Origin: Benincasa hispida
Lineage: Eukaryota > Streptophyta > Magnoliopsida > Cucurbitales > Cucurbitaceae
Length of the DNA: 64,000 bases
Assembly: GCF_009727055.1 (NCBI RefSeq)
Contig: NC_052349.1
Location: 30,483,682 to 30,547,681, forward strand
Reading direction: 5' to 3'
Shown: positions 1 to 11,159 of the stretch, piece by piece
Numbering within the stretch: position 1 is the first letter of the stretch
Layout of the letters: every line of letters starts with the position of its first letter
The notes under the pieces: generated by a model
Told to the model about the DNA's origin: nothing
The model's input: the letters and a program-made list of their open reading frames with translations, nothing else
Database searches by the model: none
Program-made: the position numbers and the translations under genes

Positions 1-604
1 TAGAATGAAGAATTTCAAGTTATAATAATTAAGGATGTCTATCATTTACTTTTACTATTGTGAAATATCTTTTTAATTTTTTTTTTTGTTTGAATGTAGG
101 AAATTTTAGAGACGAATGGGAAGAATAGAGAGAAATTACCGTTCGACCACGTAGGCGGATCGAAGTTTCCTGCAAATTCTTTTTTTTTTTTTTTTTTTTT
201 TGGGAAGCTTATGAATTTTGGGTAATTTGTGGGTGGGTTGAGATTAGTTTTCACAACGAGGGGTTGAGAGTTCTTCTTATATTTAATCTTTTTATATATA
301 ATATTGTTCTTTAATTAATGTAATTGTATGTAAACTACTATTTTGGAGATGTTGTTGGAGGTGCCGTTTGGAGATGTCATCACACTTTCTTCTATGTATT
401 CATTAAGGCATATTTGTTTTATAGACCATCTTTGCCAACTTTTTTTTGTGTGTAATAAAGAATACTATCGACTTTGTTTTTGTTTTTGTTTATTTGTATG
501 TCAATACGTTTTATTCTTTATATGTTTGATTTGTTTAATAATATTCTAAATTTTAGGTTATTCAGATCGAAATTAAAAAAAAAAAAAAAAAAGCTTCGAT
601 AGTG
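1..604. other. AT-rich spacer, no gene seen
   Basis: No coding or RNA gene is supported here. There is a 22-base T run at 180-201 and an 18-base A run at 575-592. Short open frames have no recognisable domain. Confidence 0.6.
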
Positions 605-939
605 CACTATTTCCCAACGAGGGTGTCAAGAGTTCTATTATCTCTCGAAGACTTGTCAATTGGGAGTTTGATTTCAGAAACGGAGTTTCTCAATCAAACT
701 CTTAACGACGACAGTAACATCGTTGGAAGTAAATGAACTTCCGACGTTGTACATTAGGTGTCGAGAGTTATCCTAACTCTAGATAGTGTGTATACACATG
801 TCAGGAGATGGTCTCCCGATAGGTATATCTCGACTAAACTCCCAACGACTATTTAGTCGTCGGGATTTGATCTCCCGACGCATTTTTTACCATTTTTCCA
901 TGATTTGAAGTGTCGAAAATTGGGTGTTTTCTTATAGTG
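605..939. mobile_element. CACTA (En/Spm)-like terminal fragment or non-autonomous element
   Basis: The right end reads CTTATAGTG, so on the minus strand it starts CACTATAAG, typical of CACTA superfamily termini. The left end begins CACTATTTCC at 605. Between them are many short copies of TCCCGACG or TCCCAACG in both orientations, including an inverted pair around 840-880, which resembles CACTA subterminal repeats. The 3-bp flanks (gtg and caa) do not match, so the boundaries or the target duplication are unproven. There is no transposase. Confidence 0.4.
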
Positions 940-1548
940 CAATTCTGAAGATGAATTGTGAGTTTTTATCATCAATTGTTAACTTTATTAAATCCAACCT
1001 TAGATTTAGATAGGTGTAACAGCGTAATCTACTTGATGTTTAGTTTTTACTGCACAATAAATTCACTCATTAAAATAAAAACTAACATAAAAATCTCCCA
1101 TAAATCACTAATTTCAGTAAAAAGTCAGAACAGTTTTGACTCAAACCTTCATCAATAATTGTATTAAATCCAGAAAAATTAATACGCAAGATTGACTGTT
1201 AAGCTACAACTGAACAGCTATTCTTTTAAAAGAAAAAAACATCGTGGTGTAAAAAATTCTTGATTTCAAAAAATTATACATTATTATTATTATTATTATT
1301 TAATAAAAATTAAACCTAGTGTCATATTTCTTTGAAGCCACATCCATTTTTTTTAATTAAGTGAGTTATATATATATATATATTTAGTGGATACACTTTT
1401 TCTTTAGTTATATTGAAGTTGGCATACACTTTTCTAACTCTTAAGATGAAATTGTATGAGATTGATCTTTGAGGTAAAACTTGGTCCACTAACCTTAACC
1501 AAATTCAATAGTAGAAGATGTAATTTTATGTACTTTGTCGATGGTTGT
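940..1548. other. AT-rich spacer with ATT microsatellite
   Basis: No gene is visible. A trinucleotide ATT run lies at about 1281-1301 and a TA run at about 1366-1382. Confidence 0.55.
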
Positions 1549-1895
1549 TCAAGATAAGGCCCAAAAGTCACAAGTAGGTCCATATGATATCAGAAGAAAG
1601 CATAGGAGAACATCCCAAAAGATTTGACCAGTCGAGTTGATAAATAATATACCAATCGAAGAATAATCGAGTTGCATTCGGCCTGACACCTTGTAATCTC
1701 GAGTGTTGGGAGCAACTCTGACATCATTGATGTTCCACATAGTATCATTCGACGACCTCTAAAGAAAAAGTAGGATAATCTCAAAGGAGATTTTACTTCT
1801 TGTATGTTTAGTTAAACCATACATTTCCTGTACTAACTTAGATATCAGAGTATGGTAGACTCAATACTACACCGATACGAAGATCTATTACATCA
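1549..1895. repeat. Dispersed repeat R, copy 1
   Basis: This stretch is clearly homologous, in the same orientation, to 55105-55508 plus 56027-56060. Shared blocks include 'aatctcgagtg', 'ttcgacgac', 'gtactaactta' and 'actacac.gatacga'. A third, inverted and weaker copy lies at about 36376-36640. In the second copy a solo LTR interrupts the repeat, so this copy acts as the empty-site version. The family is unidentified; it could be the end of an old LTR element. Confidence 0.6.
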
Positions 1896-2362
1896 ATGAA
1901 TGCAAACAAAATTTGAACGCTAACATATTTCCTAAAGAAAATTTAAACATAAATGTTTGAAAAGTTGTAAGTAGGGAAAATGTTGATGTTAATGTGACTT
2001 GTACAATCAATTATATGACCCATGATGTAAAAGTAATGTAAGAGTCACTAAATAAAAGAATAAACAGAAGCAATTGAAGTAGTTGGGAGGAAAGATCGGA
2101 ACCTATTGAATGGTGACAAGTGTTGGATATTGGTTTGAACATATATGAATAATGGATGACATAGGTAGGAGACAAAAAGGTTGAAGGCATAAGGGTTTGG
2201 TTTGGTAATTGGTAATGTCAATTCTCATCCAAAATGATTATGGTTGTTTTATGGCACATACATTATACAATTGGGTTTGGCCATTTCAGTTCTTTTGTAT
2301 TTCTTTTTTGGCATATACATGCAACAAAGAATAATGGAATGGGCCTATTATTGGAGCACTTT

Positions 2363-2410
2363 CTTCTCTCTCTCTCTCTTTTTTTCTTTTTTTTTCTCTC
2401 TCTCTCTCTA
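2363..2410. repeat. CT-rich microsatellite
   Basis: Two (CT)n blocks are separated by T-rich sequence. Confidence 0.8.
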
Positions 2411-2439
2411 ATTAGGTGGAGGGATACCAACACACTTAC

Positions 2440-2905
2440 AAAAATAAAATCCTTTAAATTAATAATTGTATCAATTTAAACCCTAAATTTTCGTAACTTA
2501 TCTATTTATACTCTCATTTAGATTTTGTTAGACTATCGTGTGAAACTTAAGTTAATTAAACTCCTAATTTTCATAAATAAATCAATTTAGATTATTCATT
2601 ACTATTACTTTTGAAAATCATTCATGATTCTCAAACATATGTAAATTTCTTTAAATATTAGTTTAACAAAATAGGAGTAGATGCATTGATAAGAAAAATC
2701 TGTCCAAAAATATAAATTGATTCATTTATGAAGTTTGAAGGATATTATTAATATAATATAAGTTTTAGATGAGTTTTTTCTAAACGAAATGTAATAGAAA
2801 GTGTAAAGTGATGCATTAACAAAAGTTTAGATTTGATGATACAATTATTAATTCACGGTTTAAATTGATATAATTGTTAGAGTTTAATAATATAAATTGA
2901 GATTT
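2440..2905. mobile_element. Foldback/MITE-like element (ATCAATTTAAACC family), copy 1
   Basis: The left arm contains 'attgtatcaatttaaaccc' and the right arm has the reverse complement of nearly the same block ('ttcacggtttaaattgatat'). The arms flank AT-rich DNA. The same motif and layout recur at 47505-48140 and 49051-49457, so this is a family. No coding capacity and no clear target duplication. Confidence 0.5.
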
Positions 2906-2909
2906 TGCC

Positions 2910-4284
2910 AAAATTATATGTAGTACTTTTTAAGAAGATTATTATATTTTTCTTAAATATTTTTTTTATTGGATTTTGATGTATTAAAATATGACTATTA
3001 TAATTTGAAATTTTATGTTAAAGAAAGCTGAGCAAACTCAAATATTAAATGAAATGCCAAAATAAAAGTATTAAAAAGTTTAGCACTATTGTACATATGT
3101 CCCATATGTCCTTTTATCTCAAAATTTGATGATTTTTTTTTCTTTTAAATTTTCTTCTAGAAAGATTCTCTCAAGCATATTGAATATGTTCTTTCTTCTC
3201 CACCATTTTTATCTCTGTATTTTTCTTTCTTTAATTACAAAAGTTTCCGGTTTTAAGAGCTAATTATGTTTTAAAATTTCTTTTAATTATAAAAAATATA
3301 TTTTGTTCCTAAAATTTAATATAATTTAAAACTAAATTATAAAACGTCGAAAACATAACTCAACTAACTTAAAATATGAACTATCGAGTAGTCAAAGTTT
3401 TGATTCTGAATGGTTAAAAGTGAAAAAAAGATAAATTAAAAAATAAAAATCGTGATTAGTTGCGGCTGACAAGTGACAACTCTATATTAATTATCCTTTT
3501 TCCTTTTTTAAAAAAGGGAAAATTGTCTGCCAAATGCCAATGAAGTTGAAAACTGAAGTCTAATATTAATATTTCTTTTAGGAAAGAATATGAAAAATAA
3601 AGTACCCGTAAGACAGTTTTTTTTTTCTATATATCCCGGTTTTTTTTAGTTTTAACGATAAAAATATTGAGACCTCAATTTTATGGAAATTTTGAGAAAA
3701 ATTATTTAAATTGATGAAAATTATTATAATTAGTTAATTGAATTTTGATTAGGGCTTAATTAGACTATTATTGACATTTTTTAATCATAATTTATATAAA
3801 GCTAATATTTAGATACCTTTTATAAATATTTGTGTAAATGTTGATGCAAGAGAATAAATTTTAAAAAATAAGTAGAAAATAATTACAAAATAAGATAAAA
3901 ATTAAGAATATTTTGAAGGAAGTGATGTGATGTAAAAATTGAATGAAAAAAATTTGAATAAGATTAAAAATAAATATATATTATTTTTTGTGGTTTTTTC
4001 GAATTCAATTTCTTTAGAAATTAATGTTTCAGGTTGAAAATAAAGTTTGAAGTTGAGAAAAGTTGGAAATTAGAAAAAGTAATGCATAGAAAAAACTTAA
4101 TCCTTTGTCGAAAATGATATTGACGTGTGAAAATATAGAATTGTGTATAATCAGGACCATAAAATTGAAAATTTTAAACTGAACTAACGTAGTTAATTAA
4201 AAAAATGAAATTTTCTCGAAATCTCAAAATTTCATCAAAATTAGGGGAAAATTAAATCTCACCCAATCAAAATTTCAAGGTTGT
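2910..4284. other. AT-rich spacer, no gene seen
   Basis: Only AT-rich sequence with short homopolymers. The part from about 3660 shares diffuse inverted similarity with 4200-4330 and may be part of an old foldback element. Confidence 0.5.
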
Positions 4285-4310
4285 CGAAATCTCGAAATTT
4301 CGAGATTTCG
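4285..4310. repeat. Perfect 26-bp palindrome
   Basis: The half-site CGAAATCTCGAAA is followed immediately by its exact reverse complement, with no spacer. It lies in a longer stretch rich in CGAAAT and ATTTCG words. Confidence 0.9.
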
Positions 4311-4852
4311 ATGGAAATTTTAAACTATGGTTCTAACACTAAATATTTTGGATTTTTTGCAAAATATTAGAAAAGTAGTTGTCCCACGTCGAGAAAATTT
4401 AAACAAATGATAAGTTCCAAACATTATAAAAAGAGTACGTGACTTTGATTCTATATCGGCTCCATTAGAATCATTCTTAAGTTTGAATGTACGAACTCTA
4501 GTTAAATTTACTTTTCATATTCTTTGGTTCGAGTGTGAGATTAAATGGTGCGAGTGATATAAAAGTTATGAGATAATATTTTTGTGATTGGGATTAGGAA
4601 GATAATTCTATGTGATTGTAACAATTTTTCACATAGTGAATTTCTTTCTAGTAAGTCCAAGTTCTCTTCAATTTGGGGGGTGTTTGGTTCACCAACGTGA
4701 GTTTTGATATAATATACCAACTCATTGTTTGATCCGTCAACTTTAAATGTTGGTGAAGTTGAGTTGGTATATTTTACCAACTCATCCCGACTCTCTCTTC
4801 TTCCAATGTTTTCAATGGCTTCACCCATCAGCCACGGTCACATTCTGGGAAT

Positions 4853-5520
4853 TAATCCCGGCTCCGACAACCACCTCCTACGAAAACTCCGACGACCAAC
4901 TCCGGGCTCTGATAACCGCCTATGATGAAAACTCTGGTGACCAACTCTAGGCTCCTACAACTACCTTCGATGACAGTTCCGACGACCAACTCCGAAAAAC
5001 CAATTCCGAGCTTCGACAACCACCTCCGTGGACTCAACTCTGACGACCATCTTCGCGCTTCCAACTCCGATGACCAATTTCAAGCTTCGACAACAAACTT
5101 CGATGACCAACTCCGACAACCACCTTCGTAGGCTCCGACAACCACCTCCGACTACAAACTCCAATGAAAAACACCTTCAATGATCACCTTTGAACGAGCA
5201 ACTTCGACAACCCATTTAGGACTTCGATAACCACCTCCGACGACAAACTCCGACAACCAACTCTAATACCACCTTCATGCGATTAATATTCAGGCTTCCA
5301 TAGGCACCTCCGACTACAAACTCCAGCAAAAATCATATTCGGTGATCAACTTCGATGACCATCTTTGCTCGACCAACACCAGGATTTCAAAAACATCTCT
5401 GATGACGAACTTCGACAACCAACTCCAATACCACCTTCATGCGACCAACTTTAGGCTCTGACTACAAACTCCAGTGAAAGCATCTTCGATAATCAACTTC
5501 GACAACCACCTCTAACTATT
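4853..5520. repeat. Degenerate minisatellite, core CTCCGACAACCACC
   Basis: The core 'ctccgacaaccac' or 'cttcgacaacca' recurs dozens of times with irregular spacing and many transitions. It is markedly more GC-rich than its surroundings. Overlapping open frames on both strands here come from the repeat (few stop words), not from a gene. Confidence 0.75.
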
Positions 5521-6067
5521 ATAAGACCGATGATTGTTAAATTATGTTGTAGGATGGATGATTATATAAAAAAATATTATTTTGTCTACATTAAGTGCAA
5601 TATTTATACGTAAAAAATGTAAAAAAAATATTTTTATTTAATTGAATTCACATATCAAATGAGTGTTAAGAATATTTAGACGAAAAGTAAGTATTTAGTT
5701 GAAAAGTATGTAACATATAAAAAAAACATAAAATGAATTTTTTTTTTTGAAATATTTTTCAGCAAGAATTAGTGAAAAATAGAGATTTTTTATCTGATGA
5801 TCCTCTAAATTTAGAGGAATTGAAAATGAAAATTTTAAAGAAATGTGGTGACATTCTATTGGCTGCTAAGATGATGAGAGAGATTAAATTAAAAAAAATC
5901 CATTACTTAGTAAAAGTATAAAGCAACAACAGGAAGAAGAAGACGATAATGAAATTTATGGAGAAGAATTAGGAATAAAAAAAATTGATTTATCTTTGGT
6001 TTAACATTTCATTTAACCATATTTCTACCAGAAATGTAATGAGTTAATTGTTGTTCATTGTAAAAAA

Positions 6068-6088
6068 AGAAAGAAAGAAAGAAAGAAA
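6068..6088. repeat. (AAAG)n microsatellite
   Basis: About five AAAG units followed by an A run. Confidence 0.85.
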
Positions 6089-6601
6089 AATTTTAACAAT
6101 TAAAAAAAATTGCAATACATTTTATTCAAACAAAGATGAGTAAAATTACTAAATAAAAAGTTACAAAACAAAAATAGTAAAAGCATGTTATTTTGAATTA
6201 AAAAAACTATACCTGATATCTCAGACATATGAACTCACAACCCAAACACAAACATATGAGTTCAAGCCAAATAACTCTGCACCCAAAGACATATAAACTT
6301 CACAGATATATGAACCATATGAACTCCAAACATCTATCTCAACTCAATGCCCCAAACAGCCTCCAAGTTTTTCATGCAACTTCTTGTATTTCTCAGTTTT
6401 ATTTTTAAATTTTTAAATTTTTATGTTATTTTTCTACCTATTCTTACCAGAGTAGTAAAAGCCTTTTCTCAACAACATGTATAATGAAGAATACAAAAAC
6501 GGAGGGTATATGTTTAGATACACTCATGTTGTCACATATACGACCTTCATCCCCATGCCAACTTGACATTCTCAATCAATTTATATTTCTATAGTACTTT
6601 G

Positions 6602-6895
6602 AAGTTGGATCAATTTTTAGTCATGTATTTTGAATTTTCCTATTTTAATCTCTATATTTTCAATAATCTTAAATTTAATCTCCATTGCAAATTTATTATT
6701 GGATTTTAAAAAACTTTTTTGTTAAAAGATTTTTAATATAAATTTTTATATTCACATATTATATTTCTTATCATGAAAAATATTATCATTATTTAATCAA
6801 TTTTGGTAAAAAAATTAACTTTGAGAAATTAAATCTAAGATTCTTAAAAAATATAGAGATTAAAATTGAACAAAGTATACATAATTGACACGATA
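6602..6895. mobile_element. Foldback/MITE-like element with ~75-bp inverted arms
   Basis: The left arm (about 6606-6682, containing 'ttaatctctatatttt' and 'aatcttaaatttaatctc') is the approximate reverse complement of the right arm (about 6822-6892). The centre is AT-rich. There is no coding content. Confidence 0.55.
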
Positions 6896-7165
6896 TTTTA
6901 ACTTTTAATAAATTAATTTAATCAGAACCTATCTGCTTATCATTGGTAAGGATTTAAATGTAGTTAATTATTGGGAAAAAAAATTAGCTTATAATTTATT
7001 GTTCTTTTTTTCTTTTTAAATTATTACTTCTTATAAAGAGAGGGTGAAAGTGAAAGAGATGGATTCGTATGAGAAGAAACAGCTGGGATGTGATAGATTC
7101 ATAGTGCCTGTCTTTTTTTAGACCAATTCTATTAATTAGAAACTGCTTTTGCCAATTTGCAACTA

Positions 7166-7170
7166 TTACC

Positions 7171-7202
<32 letters not shown>
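7166..7202. repeat. (TTA)n microsatellite
   Basis: About eleven to twelve TTA units. Confidence 0.9.
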
Positions 7203-7204
<2 letters not shown>

Positions 7205-8324
7205 ATTTTTGTGAGATTCTTTTACATATAATTTATTTTTTATCGCTAGAAGTTGACTCATTAGCGCCATTTCATTGTCAAAAACTTCTGTATTTATTGA
7301 GGCTGTTCTTAGGGAATGGAATAATCTTATGATGTCTCCCTAAACCATTCTTTTTGTGTAAAAAATCGTCAAAGTTAAATTCTTTCCCTTTTTGTCAACT
7401 TTCTTTATCGTTTTTTCTAAGAAATTTTGAATCAATTTTATGTCGGATCTATTCTTAAAAACTAGTAGTTCATATATCTTACAAATATAGCGAGGTTTCT
7501 TAATTTTTTCAATGTGAAATCTTCAAGATGCCTCCCCATCTATTTGGGTTTGTTATTTTTAAATAATTTCATTTTTTTATTGAATTTTATGGATTCTAAT
7601 ATTATATTAAATAATATGAGTTAAGACTAGTTATCTAATAGATTAATCGATTATTTAACTTCTATTTCGATTAAATTTACAAAGAAACAAAACATATGTT
7701 GTCTAGTAAAATTTTGTTAGTATATCTTATATGAAAAGACGAAACGATTGTCACTACTACATAATAAAACCTGATTCAAACTCATTAATGCTCAAATTTA
7801 TTCCATCAAAAGTAGTTTTGATTGCTTATCTACAAAATGAGTGCTAAGAATGTTTTGAGATTGTTAATTTTGTGGTGTTTTGTTGGGACAATTAAATTAG
7901 TACGATTAGAACTCATGAAGAAATTGATAAAGAAATAATACAAAATTTCCATCCGTTTTTTGTCAACTCTCTTAAAGAGTCTAGATAAAGACTCACATCA
8001 ATTAAGGAAGGAAGTGATATATGATTTATAAAGAGATGTCTAGAGTACTGAATTGATTATTATAGTTAGTTATCATTATAGTCTATGAATTCTAATAATA
8101 TGTAGGTTATAGTAGTTTGTGTTTGGGTTGTAGATTATTATAATCTAGGTAGGAAACAGTAAATACAGTAACAAAGAGAGAAAGAGAAGATAAGTAGGAA
8201 ATAATAAACACTACTGTAACAAGGAAGGTTTTTAGAAGATGAGTATGAAATAATAAACATTACTGTAACAAAGAAGGTTTTAAGATAATAATAGTGTAGT
8301 TAATTGTATAGGTTATAATAAGAG
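7203..8324. other. AT-rich spacer, possible Harbinger-type MITE fragment
   Basis: No gene is visible. At about 8085-8150 the phrase 'gtgtttgggttgtagattattataatc' (split across blocks) resembles plant Harbinger-type MITE ends. At about 8155-8280, near-duplicate lines ('aataataaacactactgtaacaa' and a variant) form a small tandem repeat. Confidence 0.4.
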
Positions 8325-8660
8325 AAATTATTTTAAATGACAAAACTAATGAAAATATTTACAAACATAGCAAAATTTCACCATCTATCTGTAATAGATC
8401 GCGATAGACTACTATTTGTGTTTCAGACATATTAGATACAGATAGTAGTCTATCACAGTCTATCTAATTGTATAGGTTATAATAAAGGAAGTTATTTTAA
8501 ATGACAAAACTACTAAAAATATTTACAAATATAATAAAATTTCACTATCTATCTACGATATACTACGATAGACTACTATCTTGTAAATGTTAAATTCATT
8601 TTTGCTATTATTTGTAAATATTTTAGTTCATTTTTCTATACTTAAAAGCAACCCTTATAG
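8325..8660. mobile_element. MITE-like repeat with GATAGACTACTATC palindromes (two adjoining copies)
   Basis: Two related units, each beginning 'ttattttaaatgacaaaact', carry inverted 'gatagactactat' and 'atagtagtctatc' blocks. The second ends 'tatttgtaaatattttagttcattttt'. The same family occurs at 13562-13795, with relatives at 47620-47790 and 51190-51355. Confidence 0.6.
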
Positions 8661-9096
8661 TAATTGGAACCCCAAACATGAGGTGAGCTATAGCTCATTC
8701 CACCTCTTTGAAGTCGGTGGCCGAAAAACCATCTAAGTGTTGATAATTATCTACACTAGTATAAAAATCTATTTGCTAAAATCAAAAGTAAAGCCATGGA
8801 GATTTACGTTCAAAATGGATAATATCATATTATAGTAAAGATAATTAGAAGTTTTGTTGTCTTTATCAAAATCAATAAAATTTGTACTTTATGTAATAAG
8901 GAGAAAACAATTTTTATGCAGAGATTTTTAGAAAAACATGATATATATTTTTATAAGCTTTACAATATAAGTTCAATATTGGTTACAAATCTTTAAATCA
9001 ATCCTTATTATTAGTTTGAAGTTAATAATTTTTTTAAAAAATATTTAGGTGTATCTCGGATATCACCTAGCTTTGTGCATCTCACTAACTTGTTTA

Positions 9097-11153
9097 TGAA
9101 GAGAATCGAATTCCCACAGCAGAAGCGAATGATCGCCTTGTGTTTGAGAATTCATCTTGTAAAACTTAATGAAAAACTGATAAATACAAAAAACTACGAG
9201 GATAAACAACATACACTCTTAAGCATGTTTTTCTACGAATTATATACAGAGAGGAAAGGAAAATTGAGAACATATCCTTGAAGAACTTTTTTTTCACAAA
9301 TTCCTCTCCGGTGGTTATGATCTCGATCTCCTTTGTTTGAACACCTCAAGCACAAACGCAACCACGGTCCTTCTTGGCCACCATAAGAATTCTTCCTTAC
9401 TATTCTCAAAGAGAGAATCAAAGGCAGAGTGTGGGTTTACTTATGATTTTGGTAAGGGAGGAAGGAAGAGATTTTGAGAGAAAATGATAGAAAAAGAAGA
9501 AGATGAGAGAGAACTCTTCTCCCAAATTCAACCACTAACTCCTCCACTATACTTTCCTACATGAGAGATGAGTAACTCCCTCTAAAAAATAACCCTTTCT
9601 TAGTTTTTTTTATTTTTATTTTTATTTTTTATATATATTAATTATGTTACATATTATCATCATTAAATACAATTATATATTATATCCCGTATAACATATA
9701 ACTTATAGTTTATATCATATCACATATAATATAACCTATAGTTTATGTTCTCTCATAACCTATAGCATTAATATGAATCATATTCATATCTACATTAACT
9801 TATAATTTTAATATGAATCATTTTCATATTAAACGTTATTCTATAGTTTTATATGAATCATATTCATATAGTTAATATCTTAATCATATTCAAATAATCA
9901 AATAACAACCCCTCTCACCAAATTATATAGTTTTAATATGAATCATAATCATATTAATTTTAACATATAGTTTTTATATGAATATCATTTATATAATAAA
10001 TATCTGAATCATATTTAAATATTTATCTCTCTCATTAAATTTTATATTATAATGTATTAACATACATCATATTAATTGTATCTCATATAATTAATTTCCT
10101 TTAGTTAATTTGAACAATTCAAAGTAATTCAAATTTAATTGATTCTTATTAAACCCTTATTGAGCTAGCAAAGGGACCATGTGGACCTACAGATTAGAAG
10201 CTTAAATGATACGAGATTAATTAATTAAACTATTTAATTAAATTAATCAACATTCATTAACAGCCGGTCTCTCTACTAAAAATCGACAACTGCACTCTTT
10301 GTACTGTAGATGGATTTCTATGTTCATTGGATATAATCAATTAACGGTGCATTGACCATTGACAAATTGCTCGTAAATACAGTTGGGTCAAAATTACCGT
10401 TTTATCCCTATAGTTACATCTAACTACTTAAGTATCACTGACCCCTCTAATGAACAATTAGTCATAGTTCCACTATAACTAGACACATCTTTGGCCAATG
10501 AGAGGTGGGGACCCTCATTGTTCAAAACACAGAATCAATCCTTAAGGGAGCAATTCATCTACTTATTCTAACAACATGAAGAAGTGAATACCATCTTATG
10601 TAGCTGAGTTACAAACTCCCCACTCAGACGAATCCTAAAATGGTAGGCATATTGAGTTGGCGAATCTGACCACTCTCACCCATGTAGATAAAAGGACCGC
10701 CCTCATAGGCATGAGTTCACAACTCACTCAAGATTTAGGTCAAGTCACCTATAGTCATCCTAGTGAAATGTAAGTCTCTTTAAGTAACGACGTTCTAAAT
10801 AGAAACTAATTATTTCGCGGTCCGATCTTATACACATTATTTGTATAGGATATCCACACTCACATGTCTCTACATGAATGATTAAGATCAAATATTTTAT
10901 AACACTTTACAACAATTGTAACAATTACAAAATGGGTCGTATCCGTAATGTCACCATGATAAGATACCCAACCTTATCAATTTACATTTAAGTTATTACT
11001 TAAACATGATCCATTTATATGTCACCACATACATGCTTAAACTACGTAAAATAGCCTTAAATCTTTATTTAACAGATTATTACATATATAAAATAATCAA
11101 CCATTGATTCAAATAACATATAATTACGAGACTTTAGGGCATACATTCCAACA
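9097..11153 (-). mobile_element. Solo LTR, long (2,057 bp) probable Copia-type
   Basis: Read on the minus strand it starts TGTTGGAATGTATGCCC and ends ATTCTCTTCA, i.e. canonical TG...CA ends. The flanking 5-mers are gttta (9092-9096) and gtcta (11154-11158), a target duplication with one transition. No PBS, PPT or internal domain adjoins it, so it is a solo LTR from intra-element recombination. It is related to the LTR pieces at 21113-22832, 22833-23465 and 39352-41403 over the 5' half (for example the block around 10600-10760), but the 3' halves differ. Positions 9705-10080 are filled with imperfect ATATGAATCATATTCATAT units. Assignment to Copia is from memory of similar cucurbit LTRs. Confidence 0.75.
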
Positions 11154-11159
11154 GTCTAA

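Larger units (their letters stand above)
4673..6352. mobile_element. Probable non-autonomous PIF/Harbinger-like element
   Basis: The left end reads GGGGGTGTTTGG. The reverse complement of the right end reads GAGGCTGTTTGG, so 10 of 12 bases match. 'GTGTTTGG' ends with nearby GAGTT motifs are common in plant PIF/Harbinger elements. Inside are a GC-richer degenerate repeat (4853-5520) and then AT-rich sequence. A short open stretch around 5760-5990 codes for nothing I recognise. I could not fix a TTA/TAA target duplication. Confidence 0.4.

Noticed and set aside
4852..5164. Overlapping open frames on both strands
   Set aside because: All arise from the CTCCGACAACC minisatellite; frames on both strands stay open together, which is a repeat property.
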